This document shows positions 17,823 to 26,827 of a stretch of 64,000 bases of DNA, piece by piece (the stretch's first letter is position 1; each line of letters starts with the position of its first letter). The notes beneath the pieces are model-generated. The model was not told the origin of the DNA, searched no databases, and worked only from the letters and a program-made list of their open reading frames with translations. Origin of the DNA: a virus; IMG/VR virus record IMGVR_UViG_3300023223_001973, positions 35,694-99,693 of that record; one strand, written 5' to 3'. Made by a program: the position numbers and the translations under genes.

Positions 17823-18620
17823 ATGAGCCGGGAACTGCTAGAAGTCACTCTAGATGCTCTCCTTAAGCAGCAGAGTTCTATTACACAGGCCTTTCCCCAG
17901 TTTTATGATAGGGTTAAGGCTATTGCTCGTAAGGGCGGAGTGCGACTGAAGGAGTTGAGACCTGATGGTGTATGGCGTTTCTCTTGCCAGTCAGGGACTA
18001 AACAAAATGTACGGTATGATGTCTTTGTTAGGTTCTCTGGGATCGGTAGGGCTATCGAGCAGGCTGCCTCTGATGCTCAGTATTGGAAGAAGGATAAGTC
18101 TGGCCTGAATGCCACGGCTCTAGCCAATGATGTTATCTACAACTCCGACATCCAAACCTACTGCGAGTGTCCCGCGGATCTATACTGGGCCCACCAGTAT
18201 ACTCGATCTAAGTCCACTTTTAATGCCAAGTACACGCTCGACATTACCCAAGCTCCGTCCAGAAACAATGTTGCTCAGAGAGGGGCCTTCTGTAAGCACA
18301 CCCAGCTGGTCATCGATGTCCTCCCGATGTACCATAGCTCGGTGGCTAAGTATCTTAAAGACCACTACGCCAAGGAGATGAAGGCTGCTGAGGATGTTAA
18401 TCGAACTGCGATTACTGGAAAGGAACCTGAAAAGAAGATCATAGTTCCTGGCGAGGTGAAGCCTAAGCCTGGGAAGAGGATTATTACTCCTACGGAAGAA
18501 CCTGAAGAGGAACCCGAGGAGAAGAAACCTAAGGAAGAGCCTGAGAAGGAGCCGGAAGAAGACGAGGAAGAGGAGACTGAGGAAGAGCCTGAAGACGAGG
18601 AAGAGGAGAATAAAAAGTGA
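17823..18620 (+). CDS. Virion protein with a SWIM-like zinc motif and acidic tail
   Basis: ATG at 17823 follows AAGGGG and comes right after the upstream stop. The core has C-x-C at residues 114-116 (CEC) and C-x-H at 157-159 (CKH), the CxC-x(n)-CxH arrangement of SWIM zinc fingers. A beta-rich part (WRFSCQSGTKQNVRYDVFVR) precedes it. The last 65 residues are Glu/Pro/Lys repeats (EEPEEEPEEKKPKEEPE). The role is unknown; it could bind DNA or a virion partner. It ends in a GTGA overlap with the next gene. Confidence 0.7.
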   Translation: MSRELLEVTLDALLKQQSSITQAFPQFYDRVKAIARKGGVRLKELRPDGVWRFSCQSGTKQNVRYDVFVRFSGIGRAIEQAASDAQYWKKDKSGLNATALANDVIYNSDIQTYCECPADLYWAHQYTRSKSTFNAKYTLDITQAPSRNNVAQRGAFCKHTQLVIDVLPMYHSSVAKYLKDHYAKEMKAAEDVNRTAITGKEPEKKIIVPGEVKPKPGKRIITPTEEPEEEPEEKKPKEEPEKEPEEDEEEETEEEPEDEEEENKK

Positions 18621-19537
18621 ATGTTCCTGACCTGACCAATCGCATCATTAATGAGACGACGTTTGCTGATGCTATTGCCTTCCTCCCATCCCACCTTCCT
18701 GATATGAAGAAGGCTATTCTGCCTCTGACCAAGGATAAGAAGAAATGGAAGATAGAGATCCTTGAGCAGGACCTTGATACTTATTATGTCAAGTTTGAGG
18801 ACCGCCTGGCAGTCTCTGTCAAGAAGAGGTATATGGAGCACTTCATGAGGAACATATTTGGTTCCCGTGCTCCTGTTATCCAGCACATAATGGAGGTTGA
18901 CCTGTCATTATCTCTCTCGGAGGCTGTAGAGGACACTATTAAGGATGAGATGAAGCGTCTGAAGAGGGTGTTGAAGGGTCTGCCTAGGCGTAATCCTTAC
19001 CGTCAGAGTGTTGTGAATTTTGCTGCCTTTAAACAGTACTTGGGGCCTAATCTTCAGGATATAACAGGTGCTGAAGTTCTCATCAATCTCAATCAGTATG
19101 ACCAGGATGTTGACAACCTTCTGACAGCTGTGAAGAGGGAGTACAACGATGACTTGGGTCAACTCCAGTTGCTGATTCAGGCCATGGAGCAGTCCCGACC
19201 TGTCGGGCAGTTCCCCATCTTTGACCGGTATACCACATTTATGGGTGCAACACTACGCCGTCCTGACCCAGACGTAGAGTTGGAGTATCAGGTCGGTGTG
19301 TTTATGACCCAAGTACCGTTTGAGTCTGTCACTGCCAGTGATGATGAGTTCCTTGAAGAGTTAGATGATGCTTTGGTCAAGACTAGTGGGATGAAAGCTT
19401 ACCCCCGGGGTAAGAACTTTACTGGTGGGTTCTTCGTGAGTTTAGCTGATGAGATAATGGACGCTGAAGAAGAGGAGGAGCCTGCTGCTCCCCCTGAAGA
19501 GGAGGACGAAGATGGCGACGGCGAAGAAAGCCCTTGA
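18617..19537 (+). CDS. Unknown structural protein with acidic tail
   Basis: A 306-residue protein. GTG at 18617 overlaps the previous stop; the nearby ATG at 18621 is in a frame that closes at once. Helical, charged segments (DEMKRLKRVLKGLPRR) sit between beta-like stretches. The C-terminus is an acidic Glu/Pro/Asp tail like those of its neighbours. No family is recognised. Neck or tail-terminator candidates are expected hereabouts. Confidence 0.65.
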   Translation: MNVPDLTNRIINETTFADAIAFLPSHLPDMKKAILPLTKDKKKWKIEILEQDLDTYYVKFEDRLAVSVKKRYMEHFMRNIFGSRAPVIQHIMEVDLSLSLSEAVEDTIKDEMKRLKRVLKGLPRRNPYRQSVVNFAAFKQYLGPNLQDITGAEVLINLNQYDQDVDNLLTAVKREYNDDLGQLQLLIQAMEQSRPVGQFPIFDRYTTFMGATLRRPDPDVELEYQVGVFMTQVPFESVTASDDEFLEELDDALVKTSGMKAYPRGKNFTGGFFVSLADEIMDAEEEEEPAAPPEEEDEDGDGEESP

Positions 19538-19937
19538 GGTTTATAAGGCTCTTCTCAGGGTCTTTGGTGATTATGCAGACGATGTCCCTGCCACTGGTGT
19601 TGATCGTTATTTTAACATGGCAGTGGAGAAGGGTCAGTCTGTCATTCCTCGGGATGAGAAGGCTCTTCAGATCCTACATTCTATCCTCTGTCAGGGGGAT
19701 CATACCTCAGCTTACAGGACCTCAGCCTTGCTGAATATGCGGTTTGCTGACCTTGCTGCTAACTATAGCCCTGTCTATGTGGATGGTGAGCATCAGGGTG
19801 AGGCCTACTGGAAGAAGGGTGATGATCTCTATGACAGGGTACAGGCGTTGTTGAATTTCGAGGGGCCGAAAGGGTCATGGACTGACGCTGAAGGTAAAAA
19901 CGTTACGGTTCAGATCCCTCCCCCTAAGGAGGAGTAA
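19512..19937 (+). CDS. Small protein of unknown function
   Basis: A 141-residue protein with GAGGA before its ATG, overlapping the upstream gene by 26 bases. It is mostly helical (ALEVYKALLRVFGDYADDV) with a C-terminal beta-like piece. No motif is recognised. It immediately precedes the 1330-residue cargo candidate. Confidence 0.65.
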   Translation: MATAKKALEVYKALLRVFGDYADDVPATGVDRYFNMAVEKGQSVIPRDEKALQILHSILCQGDHTSAYRTSALLNMRFADLAANYSPVYVDGEHQGEAYWKKGDDLYDRVQALLNFEGPKGSWTDAEGKNVTVQIPPPKEE

Positions 19938-19939
19938 GG

Positions 19940-22900
19940 ATGGATGCAGCTACTTCGCTTGAAGGTTTGCTTCAGGGGCTCATGACTGAGCTTGAAACGC
20001 AGGATCTCCACCCTGTTGCTGTTGTAGAGCAGGATGACATGGATCTTCCGCGGGATGCTCTTCCTGATGAGGAAGAGGAGCCTGAAGAGGATGATATTCC
20101 TGTTCCTGAAGAGCCAGAGGAGCTTGCTCCCGAGCTTCCTGAGATCACAGATGCCCTCGCCCAGGAGTTCTACGAGAAGTTAGAGGTACCCGATACCATC
20201 GAAGTCTCTGCTCTTAAGTCGGGCATGGAGGCTGAGCTTGAGCATTGGGAGACCTCTGGTGAGAGCATGGAAGTGGTTGCCCGCATTGCTGTTGATCACT
20301 TGCTTGAGTCTCCTACCTACTATGAAGCTCTGGCTGCTATGATAGCTGACCTTGAGGCTGAGCAGGGCCCGACCGATCCTGAAGAGCCTCTTGAAGAGCC
20401 AGAGGAACCTGTTGAAGAACCTGAAGAGGAAGAGGAGGAGCCTACTGAGTCTCGTGTTCAAGAGCAGGCTGGTTCTAAGTATGCTATGGGTGAAGTGGGG
20501 GAGTGGGATGCTATTAGTGTTAACCTGACTTCTGACCGGTTGGAGTTTACTTCTCATGATGAGAGTGAGGGTCCTGAGGGTTATGACTTCACGATGAAAA
20601 AGGAAGGGAACGAGTGGGTGGTTGATAGGGAGGAGACTTCTTATAATGTTCAAGGCAGTCATGTTCTTTGGCTTATAGCTAGTGGGTATAAGGATTGGGA
20701 TGAGGCAGGGGAGAAGGCTCCAAAGCGGGATGAGGATGTCCGTATTCCTGATGCTAAGATGTTCGATGCTGTGAAGCAGATGGCAGAGGAAGAGGCAGCC
20801 TCTCTTACTTTGGGATCTTCTGAGGGACCTGAAGAGGCCCGTATTCGTGAGCAGGCCGAGGGTGAGTCTGAGAATGTGTTAGGGCTCGAATGGAAGTACC
20901 CGAAGCCTGTTGCCCGCGTGGATCAGCTTGTCGCAGAGTATGGTCAGCCTCAGACTGTGGCTGATGATCGGGTAATCTGGACTGAAGGCATTGAACCCTT
21001 TAGCGAGATTAGGGTTGTTGATGAGGAGATACCTCATGATAAGCCCAAGCCTCATGCTGACTATCTTTATGCCTCCATGCCTTATAATGTTCCTGAGGAT
21101 AAGGTGGCTGACGTTGAGAAGATCAGTAAGTCGGTAATGTATGATCCTCTCAAGCAGGTCATTACAGCTCGCTGTGATAACATGGCTGCCAATGTTACAA
21201 GCCTGTATCTTGCCCAGCAGATAGCTGATGGTGAGATGACTGCTGATGAAGCCTCTGAGCAGTATGGTGACACCATTATGAAGGCTATGGAGGATGAGGC
21301 ACTGGTTCAGGACATGAAGGGCAAGCTCAAGCCTATGATGGGTGAACTACCTCCTGAGGATGGTGAGCCTGAAGAACGTATCGTGAATCCCATGATTGGT
21401 GCTAATGAGGCTAAGGGTGCCGTCAAGGGCCTTGCCAAGAAGGCTGGCCGCTCTGTTAAGAAGGCTGAGGAGATCTGGAAGTCCGTCAAGAAGGACTATC
21501 TCACGCGCAACAAGAAGACCGAAGATGAGATGACTGATCGTGACTGGGAGAAGGTTACTGGAGCAGTCAAGCACTCTCTCGGTCTTAAGGCTGGTGAGTC
21601 TCGTGTAAGTGAAGACAAGGGCTGGATTGCGTTTGGGAAGAACCATAATGAGTATGTCCTCCTAAGTGAGGATAGGGAGCAGTTCTGGGCTGGTAATGAG
21701 AAGGGCTGGACCAAGACCTATGAAGAGGCTAAGGTATTCTCCTCTCAAGAGGAGGCTGAGAAGGCTGCTAAGTCACTAGGCCTTGATCCCTATGAGTCTC
21801 GCGATAAGGAGTCCCGTGCTGATGAACTCCAGTCTGGTATGTTTATTGAGGGCCATGAGGGTGATGACATTAAGGAGCCCGACATTCCCAGGGATTTTGA
21901 TGAGGAAGAGTTTGAGGCCTGGCAAGAGGCTGGTGGTACCTCTCTAGCTGATCTTTCCTTAGAACAGCAGAAGAAGCTGTTTCAGGAGGAAGATTCTGGG
22001 GGACCCCCCGCTGACGAGACTAAGGGACGCGGATTTGGCTCTTCAGGAGTCTCTCGTGAGGAGGAGATGAAGGCTGAGGGAGCAGTCATGGATGCTGGTA
22101 TCAAGTATGATACCAAGAATTATGACATCGCTAATGGTCGCCTTGAGTTTGCACAGTCTTTACCTGGTCGAGGAGCTTCAGCTGATGTTGTCGCTGTCTG
22201 GGACCTGAAGGCTCATAAGCTTATTGACATGGAGGAAGGTAGAGTTCCTAATGTTACAGCTCCTGAGGCTGACAAGATTAAGGACCTTCGTGAACAGGGT
22301 TATATGCCTTTAGCCAAGGGTCTTACGCAAGAGGATGCTGATAATATGGCCAAGGTGAAGGATGGTGTGGTCTCTCCTGATCCTGAGAACCCTGAGAAGT
22401 TTATGGTCCTGGTTAAGGAATCTCTGTGGGAGGAAACCCCTTCTGAGGAAGGTCCTCCTAAGGAGGATAATGGTCCCCGTATTGAGTTCCGTAGTGAGGC
22501 TGAGGAGGATCTCTGGGATACTGAGCTGCTGGGTCAGATCTCGGATGGGGCTTATGAGAACTATCGTGGATCTCATTATCGGCACTGGGATCAGCTTCCT
22601 ACAAGGGTTAACCCTGATCTACGTCGTCCGCGGGTGGTTAACAGTCAGTATAAGAATTACTTCCCATTTCATAAGGACCTGATGGATGCCGTTGGTCCGC
22701 GGATGTTGAAGATTGTCAGGCGGACCATGCCTGAGGCTACTTCGGAGGATCTCCGCAAGATGCTGGTTCATATCAGCAATGCTGTGAGATACCCCGTTCG
22801 TGAGGTTAGAGAATCGATGCGTGAAGGATTGACCACTACTCCTAATGATGTTGCTAAGTCCGGTGGTGGTACCTTTGCCAAGAAGGGTGAGACTGTCCAA

Positions 22901-23932
22901 GCTGAGAGGATCTCTGATGAGTCTGGTGGCACGACATTGATCCTGACCAACCCTGAAGAGGGTACTCGTGAGATCCTCCAGTTTGAGTCTGAGCAGGCTA
23001 TGTCAGATGCTGGCTGGAAGGTAGAGGAGACCAAGATGAATGAGGAAGGCATTATACCTCCTGTGAAGCAAGGTAAGGACGAACCTCATCCTATCAAGGA
23101 TCCCATTGCATCCGATGTGGATACCTTGAAGGATAAGGACATGGAGGATGAGCGTGTGAAGCCTGCTGAGATGGACTTTGATGAGCAGGGTAAAATGTAT
23201 ATGGATGCTGTCCTCAGCACAGAGGGTTTGCCTGGCGCTGGACCGTCCGGTCAGGAAGGTACAACTGAATCTATGGAAGAGGCAGACGTACCTAAAGTAG
23301 CACTGCCTCGCGGGTTCCCAAAGTTGGATCAGGACACTTGGGAGAAGGCTGTTGCCTCGCTGCACAAGCGAGGTACCTTGAAGAAAGGTGATAAATACAA
23401 TTATGCAGCTCTTATAGCTGTGTATAGGAATATGGAGGCTAAGGCTGAGAGAGAAACAATGACGCCTACTAAGGAATTCCGGGATCTTCATGGGTTACTC
23501 TCTGGTTTAGGAGGTCCTGTGAATGAGCAGGGTAACTTCGCTGTTGCTCGTCCTGATGATATTGGGACTACTGAGGTTAGGGGAGATACATACTATCAGA
23601 CCTATGGTGGACCGGGTGGTAGTGAGCCTCCCATTCCTGAGTGGCTTCCCTCGGCTGTTGTCGAGCAGTTCAAACAAGCTTGGACGGATGAGTTTAAGGC
23701 CCAGGCTGAGGCAGAAGCTGGGGAGGGTGAGGACCTTGACGATGTGATGTTTAACATGTCTCAGACTACTTATGATGACGCCTCTGGGTTCCTTGTTGTG
23801 GGACCAAGTATGTCTGAGGATTTCTCAGGTGTTGATCACTGGACAGTGGGCCCCTTCAAGGCTCAGGTTAAGCTGCCTGGCTCTGAGGAAGAGTCAGCTG
23901 TTGAGGTTTGGGGTGGTATCTCTGGGGTGTAG
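19940..23932 (+). CDS. Giant multidomain candidate head-cargo protein with internal protease sites
   Basis: A 1330-residue acidic protein. The N-terminus (SLEGLLQGLMTELE) resembles the short leaders of the following genes. Glu/Pro linkers separate at least four globular parts. Three copies of E-[SA]-R-[VI]-x-E stand at the part boundaries: ESRVQE at 170-175, EARIRE at 299-304, ESRVSE at 553-558. Later parts include a segment with LLGQISDGAYEN and HW, a type I associate with phage proteins of unknown function, and a helical GFPKLDQDTWEKAV block. A gp21-type protease cuts after (L/I)-x-E, so these may be processing sites releasing several proteins. The enzyme activity of the parts is unknown. 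Confidence 0.75.
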   Translation: MDAATSLEGLLQGLMTELETQDLHPVAVVEQDDMDLPRDALPDEEEEPEEDDIPVPEEPEELAPELPEITDALAQEFYEKLEVPDTIEVSALKSGMEAELEHWETSGESMEVVARIAVDHLLESPTYYEALAAMIADLEAEQGPTDPEEPLEEPEEPVEEPEEEEEEPTESRVQEQAGSKYAMGEVGEWDAISVNLTSDRLEFTSHDESEGPEGYDFTMKKEGNEWVVDREETSYNVQGSHVLWLIASGYKDWDEAGEKAPKRDEDVRIPDAKMFDAVKQMAEEEAASLTLGSSEGPEEARIREQAEGESENVLGLEWKYPKPVARVDQLVAEYGQPQTVADDRVIWTEGIEPFSEIRVVDEEIPHDKPKPHADYLYASMPYNVPEDKVADVEKISKSVMYDPLKQVITARCDNMAANVTSLYLAQQIADGEMTADEASEQYGDTIMKAMEDEALVQDMKGKLKPMMGELPPEDGEPEERIVNPMIGANEAKGAVKGLAKKAGRSVKKAEEIWKSVKKDYLTRNKKTEDEMTDRDWEKVTGAVKHSLGLKAGESRVSEDKGWIAFGKNHNEYVLLSEDREQFWAGNEKGWTKTYEEAKVFSSQEEAEKAAKSLGLDPYESRDKESRADELQSGMFIEGHEGDDIKEPDIPRDFDEEEFEAWQEAGGTSLADLSLEQQKKLFQEEDSGGPPADETKGRGFGSSGVSREEEMKAEGAVMDAGIKYDTKNYDIANGRLEFAQSLPGRGASADVVAVWDLKAHKLIDMEEGRVPNVTAPEADKIKDLREQGYMPLAKGLTQEDADNMAKVKDGVVSPDPENPEKFMVLVKESLWEETPSEEGPPKEDNGPRIEFRSEAEEDLWDTELLGQISDGAYENYRGSHYRHWDQLPTRVNPDLRRPRVVNSQYKNYFPFHKDLMDAVGPRMLKIVRRTMPEATSEDLRKMLVHISNAVRYPVREVRESMREGLTTTPNDVAKSGGGTFAKKGETVQAERISDESGGTTLILTNPEEGTREILQFESEQAMSDAGWKVEETKMNEEGIIPPVKQGKDEPHPIKDPIASDVDTLKDKDMEDERVKPAEMDFDEQGKMYMDAVLSTEGLPGAGPSGQEGTTESMEEADVPKVALPRGFPKLDQDTWEKAVASLHKRGTLKKGDKYNYAALIAVYRNMEAKAERETMTPTKEFRDLHGLLSGLGGPVNEQGNFAVARPDDIGTTEVRGDTYYQTYGGPGGSEPPIPEWLPSAVVEQFKQAWTDEFKAQAEAEAGEGEDLDDVMFNMSQTTYDDASGFLVVGPSMSEDFSGVDHWTVGPFKAQVKLPGSEEESAVEVWGGISGV

Positions 23933-23934
23933 TT

Positions 23935-24813
23935 ATGGAAGAGTTTGAGCCCCTCTTTAACTTTCTAATGGAAGGAAACGTCGGACCTCTCATTGAGCAG
24001 GAACCTGCCACTGGGATGAAGCAGGACCGTCTTCCACGTGAGGAGGCTCTCAAGCGCTTCGACCTTGTGAAGGCCACTCTTGTTGAGTTGGGGATTGACG
24101 CTGATGCCATAGAACCTGGTGGCTCCATACGACGGGGTAAGGACACTGTTGGTGATCTTGATGTTGGCATCTTCGACTATGACAAGATAAGCAAAGGATT
24201 CTACAGCCGGTTTGTTGAGACTATGAAGGCTAAGGGTCATGAGGTTACGCCTAAGACCTTGGGAGCCTCTCAGACCTCTCTTCTCATTGATGGGTTTCTG
24301 GTTGAGCTGAAGAAGTTCCCTACGGAGTCTTACGGTGCGGCCATGATCTTTATTACGGGTCCTGGCCAGTACAACCTTGACATGAGGGGCTGGGCTAAGG
24401 GTAAGGGCTACAAGCTGAATCGCTATGGTCTCTTTGATGCTGCCTCTGGTAAGATGTATCCCTCCGACAAGGAGGAAGGGATCTACAAGCAGTTGGGCAT
24501 CCCTTATGAGCAACCTAGTGCAAGGCTTAAGTTTAGTCCTCCACGTGAGGAGAGACCTGCAGACCCGAAGCCTGATGAGACTCAGATACCTGAAGAGCTC
24601 TGGAACAAGGTCCCTGATGACGTTAAGGCTAAGCTGAAAGACTTCGATGTTCCTGCCGTTGATGAGAACGGGATTCGACTGGGCAAGGACTTCCTCTGGA
24701 ACAAGAAGGTCAGGCAGAGGTACCATATCACATACTCCCAGGCGAAGAGGTCTGGTCAGGAGATGAAACCCAAGTTTGAGCTTCCTGCGGAGTTCAAGCT
24801 GGATCGCTATTAG
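23935..24813 (+). CDS. Family-X DNA polymerase-like nucleotidyltransferase with capsid-targeting leader
   Basis: A 292-residue protein. The palm has GGSIRRGK at 62-69 and GDLD at 73-76. The C-terminal half follows bacterial PolX: ESYGAA, FITGPGQYN, then KLNRYGLF near 160 and EEGIYKQLGIPYEQPSAR. These enzymes fill short gaps during base-excision repair. The third metal ligand, normally Asp in VDL, appears as Glu124 (VEL). The first 21 residues (MEEFEPLFNFLMEGNVGPLIE) resemble the leaders of the next genes, with L-x-E at 11-13 and 19-21. The ATG at 23935 sits just after the upstream stop. I infer a polymerase packaged in the head. Confidence 0.85.
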   Translation: MEEFEPLFNFLMEGNVGPLIEQEPATGMKQDRLPREEALKRFDLVKATLVELGIDADAIEPGGSIRRGKDTVGDLDVGIFDYDKISKGFYSRFVETMKAKGHEVTPKTLGASQTSLLIDGFLVELKKFPTESYGAAMIFITGPGQYNLDMRGWAKGKGYKLNRYGLFDAASGKMYPSDKEEGIYKQLGIPYEQPSARLKFSPPREERPADPKPDETQIPEELWNKVPDDVKAKLKDFDVPAVDENGIRLGKDFLWNKKVRQRYHITYSQAKRSGQEMKPKFELPAEFKLDRY

Positions 24814-24821
24814 GAGAGGTT

Positions 24822-25127
24822 ATGTCCTTTGAAGAGATTTATGAGAAGGTAGAGGAAGCTCGACCTACTCAGGCTGACTATGAGAGATTCCAGCAGGAGT
24901 ATAAAACTTTTCTTGATGGATCTGGCCTAGATGGTGACATCAATAATGTCGCTGATGAGGTATTTTATGAGATATGGCCGGTCTCTGAGGAGGAAGAAGG
25001 AAAAGCTGTAGACTTTCTTCAGAGGCTTGCTTCTAAGTATAAAATGCGGTATAGCCACTATGGTACGAAGGGTGATGGACAGTTTCATAACCATTATGTA
25101 GCATGGGACTTACAGTGGATGGTTTGA
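24822..25127 (+). CDS. Small candidate head-cargo protein A
   Basis: A 101-residue protein with AGGAGAGG before its ATG. The leader MSFEEIYEKVEE ends in V-E-E at residue 12 and nearly matches those of the next two genes. The remaining 89 residues are acidic and mixed helix/strand, with an aromatic C-terminus (HNHYVAWDLQWMV). No family is recognised. If the leader is removed, the mature protein starts at Ala13. Confidence 0.7.
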   Translation: MSFEEIYEKVEEARPTQADYERFQQEYKTFLDGSGLDGDINNVADEVFYEIWPVSEEEEGKAVDFLQRLASKYKMRYSHYGTKGDGQFHNHYVAWDLQWMV

Positions 25128-25139
25128 TAGGAGGTTGTT

Positions 25140-25706
25140 ATGGAGTTTGGTGATATCTTCGAGAAGGTGAACGAGGTTAAGATCAACGAGGGTTGGGAAG
25201 CCTACCCACTTCCTAAAACTCTAGAAGATCTAATGTATACCCTTAAGGGTATGAAAGTGGGTGAGTATGCTATTACTGATGTGGTGAAGAATAAGGGTGG
25301 AGAGGGTGTTACCATTACTGGTGAATGGGGTCCGGAGAAGGTTGATTTGTACCCTTGGGGTCCTAATGCTCTTGAGCTCAGTCTTTCTGGTGATATTTAC
25401 GAAGAGGGTGAGTATCCTGCTTCCCCAGAAAGGGGTCCTAGACTCAACCAGGATGCTAGTCTTTTTCAGGAAATGTTTGACGATATGAGGAACTTTGATG
25501 TTATTGATCAGACTAACTCTGATGTCTCTGTTGACAATATTGAGCGGCTTGGGTTTGGTGAGTATAAGACTGGTGAGGATGAAGCTGGTGAACCTGAGTA
25601 TACTATTCCTGTTGAGGTTCTTCAGAAGAGAATGGAAGAGGCCGACACTGGAGTTACTGAAGAGGCTGTATTAGATTTCATTGATGATCTTTTGACTTCT
25701 AGGTAG
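25140..25706 (+). CDS. Small candidate head-cargo protein B
   Basis: A 188-residue protein with AGGAGG before its ATG. The leader MEFGDIFEKVNE ends in V-N-E at residue 12. The body is acidic, with a beta-rich first half (GVTITGEWGPEKVDLYPWG) and a helical C-terminus (EEAVLDFIDDLL). No known domain. Confidence 0.72.
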   Translation: MEFGDIFEKVNEVKINEGWEAYPLPKTLEDLMYTLKGMKVGEYAITDVVKNKGGEGVTITGEWGPEKVDLYPWGPNALELSLSGDIYEEGEYPASPERGPRLNQDASLFQEMFDDMRNFDVIDQTNSDVSVDNIERLGFGEYKTGEDEAGEPEYTIPVEVLQKRMEEADTGVTEEAVLDFIDDLLTSR

Positions 25707-25714
25707 GATCAACT

Positions 25715-26269
25715 GTGTACTTTGATGAAATCTTCGACAAGGTGAATGAAGACTCTAATTACGTCTACACCGCTCAGGTAGACCTTGGCACCAATCGTAA
25801 AGGCTATCAGCAAATGGGCCCATACACTGTGCCTGAAGGGAAAACCTTTGCTGGTGATAATTATCCATCTGAGCAGGACTATATTGCTGATCTTATAGCA
25901 AAGGGTTATGATGAGACTGGGCAACTGAGGAATGTTACTGATCCTCGTTATAGTGTTCAATATGAGGCTCAAGTGAATGAGACTAACATGATAGGCTTCG
26001 CAGCTGGCACTCTCCCTCTTAAGGTTACTCAGGAGCAAGAGACAAGGGAGGTATGGACCTGTCCTCATTGTGATAAGGAAATTCAAGAGAAGACTCTCTT
26101 CTGCGAGGACTTGGATTCTAAGGAATACACTCATAGTCCTTGTAAAGGAAAGGTTTCTCTACCACAGACCACGGAGGGTGAGGATGATATTACTCGCTTC
26201 CTAAGTGGCAAGGATAGTCATGGCCAGGGTGAGGATGTATCCTTTTATGCTATGACCCCGAGAGGTTGA
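25715..26269 (+). CDS. Candidate head-cargo protein C with zinc ribbon
   Basis: A 184-residue protein starting at GTG 25715 with AGGTAGGA upstream. The leader MYFDEIFDKVNE ends in V-N-E at residue 12. A cysteine motif in the C-terminal half (WTCPHCDKEI, then FCED and SPCKGK) suggests a zinc ribbon. The N-terminal part has TAQVDLGTNRKGYQQMGPYT. The function is unknown. Confidence 0.72.
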   Translation: MYFDEIFDKVNEDSNYVYTAQVDLGTNRKGYQQMGPYTVPEGKTFAGDNYPSEQDYIADLIAKGYDETGQLRNVTDPRYSVQYEAQVNETNMIGFAAGTLPLKVTQEQETREVWTCPHCDKEIQEKTLFCEDLDSKEYTHSPCKGKVSLPQTTEGEDDITRFLSGKDSHGQGEDVSFYAMTPRG

Positions 26270-26270
26270 T

Positions 26271-26552
26271 GTGTTTGGTGAGCTATATGAAGCAATTTTA
26301 GAGAAGCGTGGAACTGGAAAGAGGGCTCGTGTCCCTGGTATACTAGATGTACCAAGGGGTAGATCTGCCTTTAGTATGGGGATTGGTCATTATGTGAAGT
26401 TGGCCAAGCAGCATGGTAAGTCGAAGATCCTGAGTGCTCTCAAGAACCTGGAGCAGCTGAATAAGATACCGTTTCCTAAGTCTTCAGCTGCTGCGAATAA
26501 ACTGATTAACCGGCTTACAGCCTCTTCCAAGTGGAAGAAGCTCAAGAGGTAA
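26271..26552 (+). CDS. Small basic candidate head-cargo protein D
   Basis: A 93-residue protein starting at GTG 26271, with AGAGG five bases upstream; the overlapping ATG at 26269 opens a frame that soon stops. The leader MFGELYEAILE ends in I-L-E at residue 11. Unlike its acidic neighbours the body is basic (KRGTGKRARVPG, SKWKKLKR at the end), so it could bind DNA. No family is recognised. Confidence 0.7.
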   Translation: MFGELYEAILEKRGTGKRARVPGILDVPRGRSAFSMGIGHYVKLAKQHGKSKILSALKNLEQLNKIPFPKSSAAANKLINRLTASSKWKKLKR

Positions 26553-26553
26553 T

Positions 26554-26826
26554 ATGTTTCACGGCCTGTTTGAACGTTTGAGTGAGGATCAAGAGCACGG
26601 CCGCGTTCTCCTCATTAAGATGAATGAAGAGGGTTATGAGTCTCTGATGCCTATGCTACAGCATCTAGAGAATGCTGGCAACGTTGGACACTCTCTATCT
26701 GTGGAAATGGATGATGACAAGTATGGGTGGGATGGTGACGGTAATGCTAGGATCTTGGGAATTATTGACTTAACTGCTGAAGAGGTCAAAGCGGCTTCTG
26801 AAGCTGAGCCTGTTGAAGGAGAGTAA
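26554..26826 (+). CDS. Small acidic candidate head-cargo protein E
   Basis: A 90-residue protein with AAGAGG before its ATG. The leader MFHGLFERLSE ends in L-S-E at residue 11. The body looks alpha/beta (GRVLLIKMNEEGYESLMPML, then a strand and ILGIIDL), with an acidic tail. Strong negative charge could allow DNA mimicry, but this is speculation. Confidence 0.7.
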   Translation: MFHGLFERLSEDQEHGRVLLIKMNEEGYESLMPMLQHLENAGNVGHSLSVEMDDDKYGWDGDGNARILGIIDLTAEEVKAASEAEPVEGE

Positions 26827-26827
26827 G

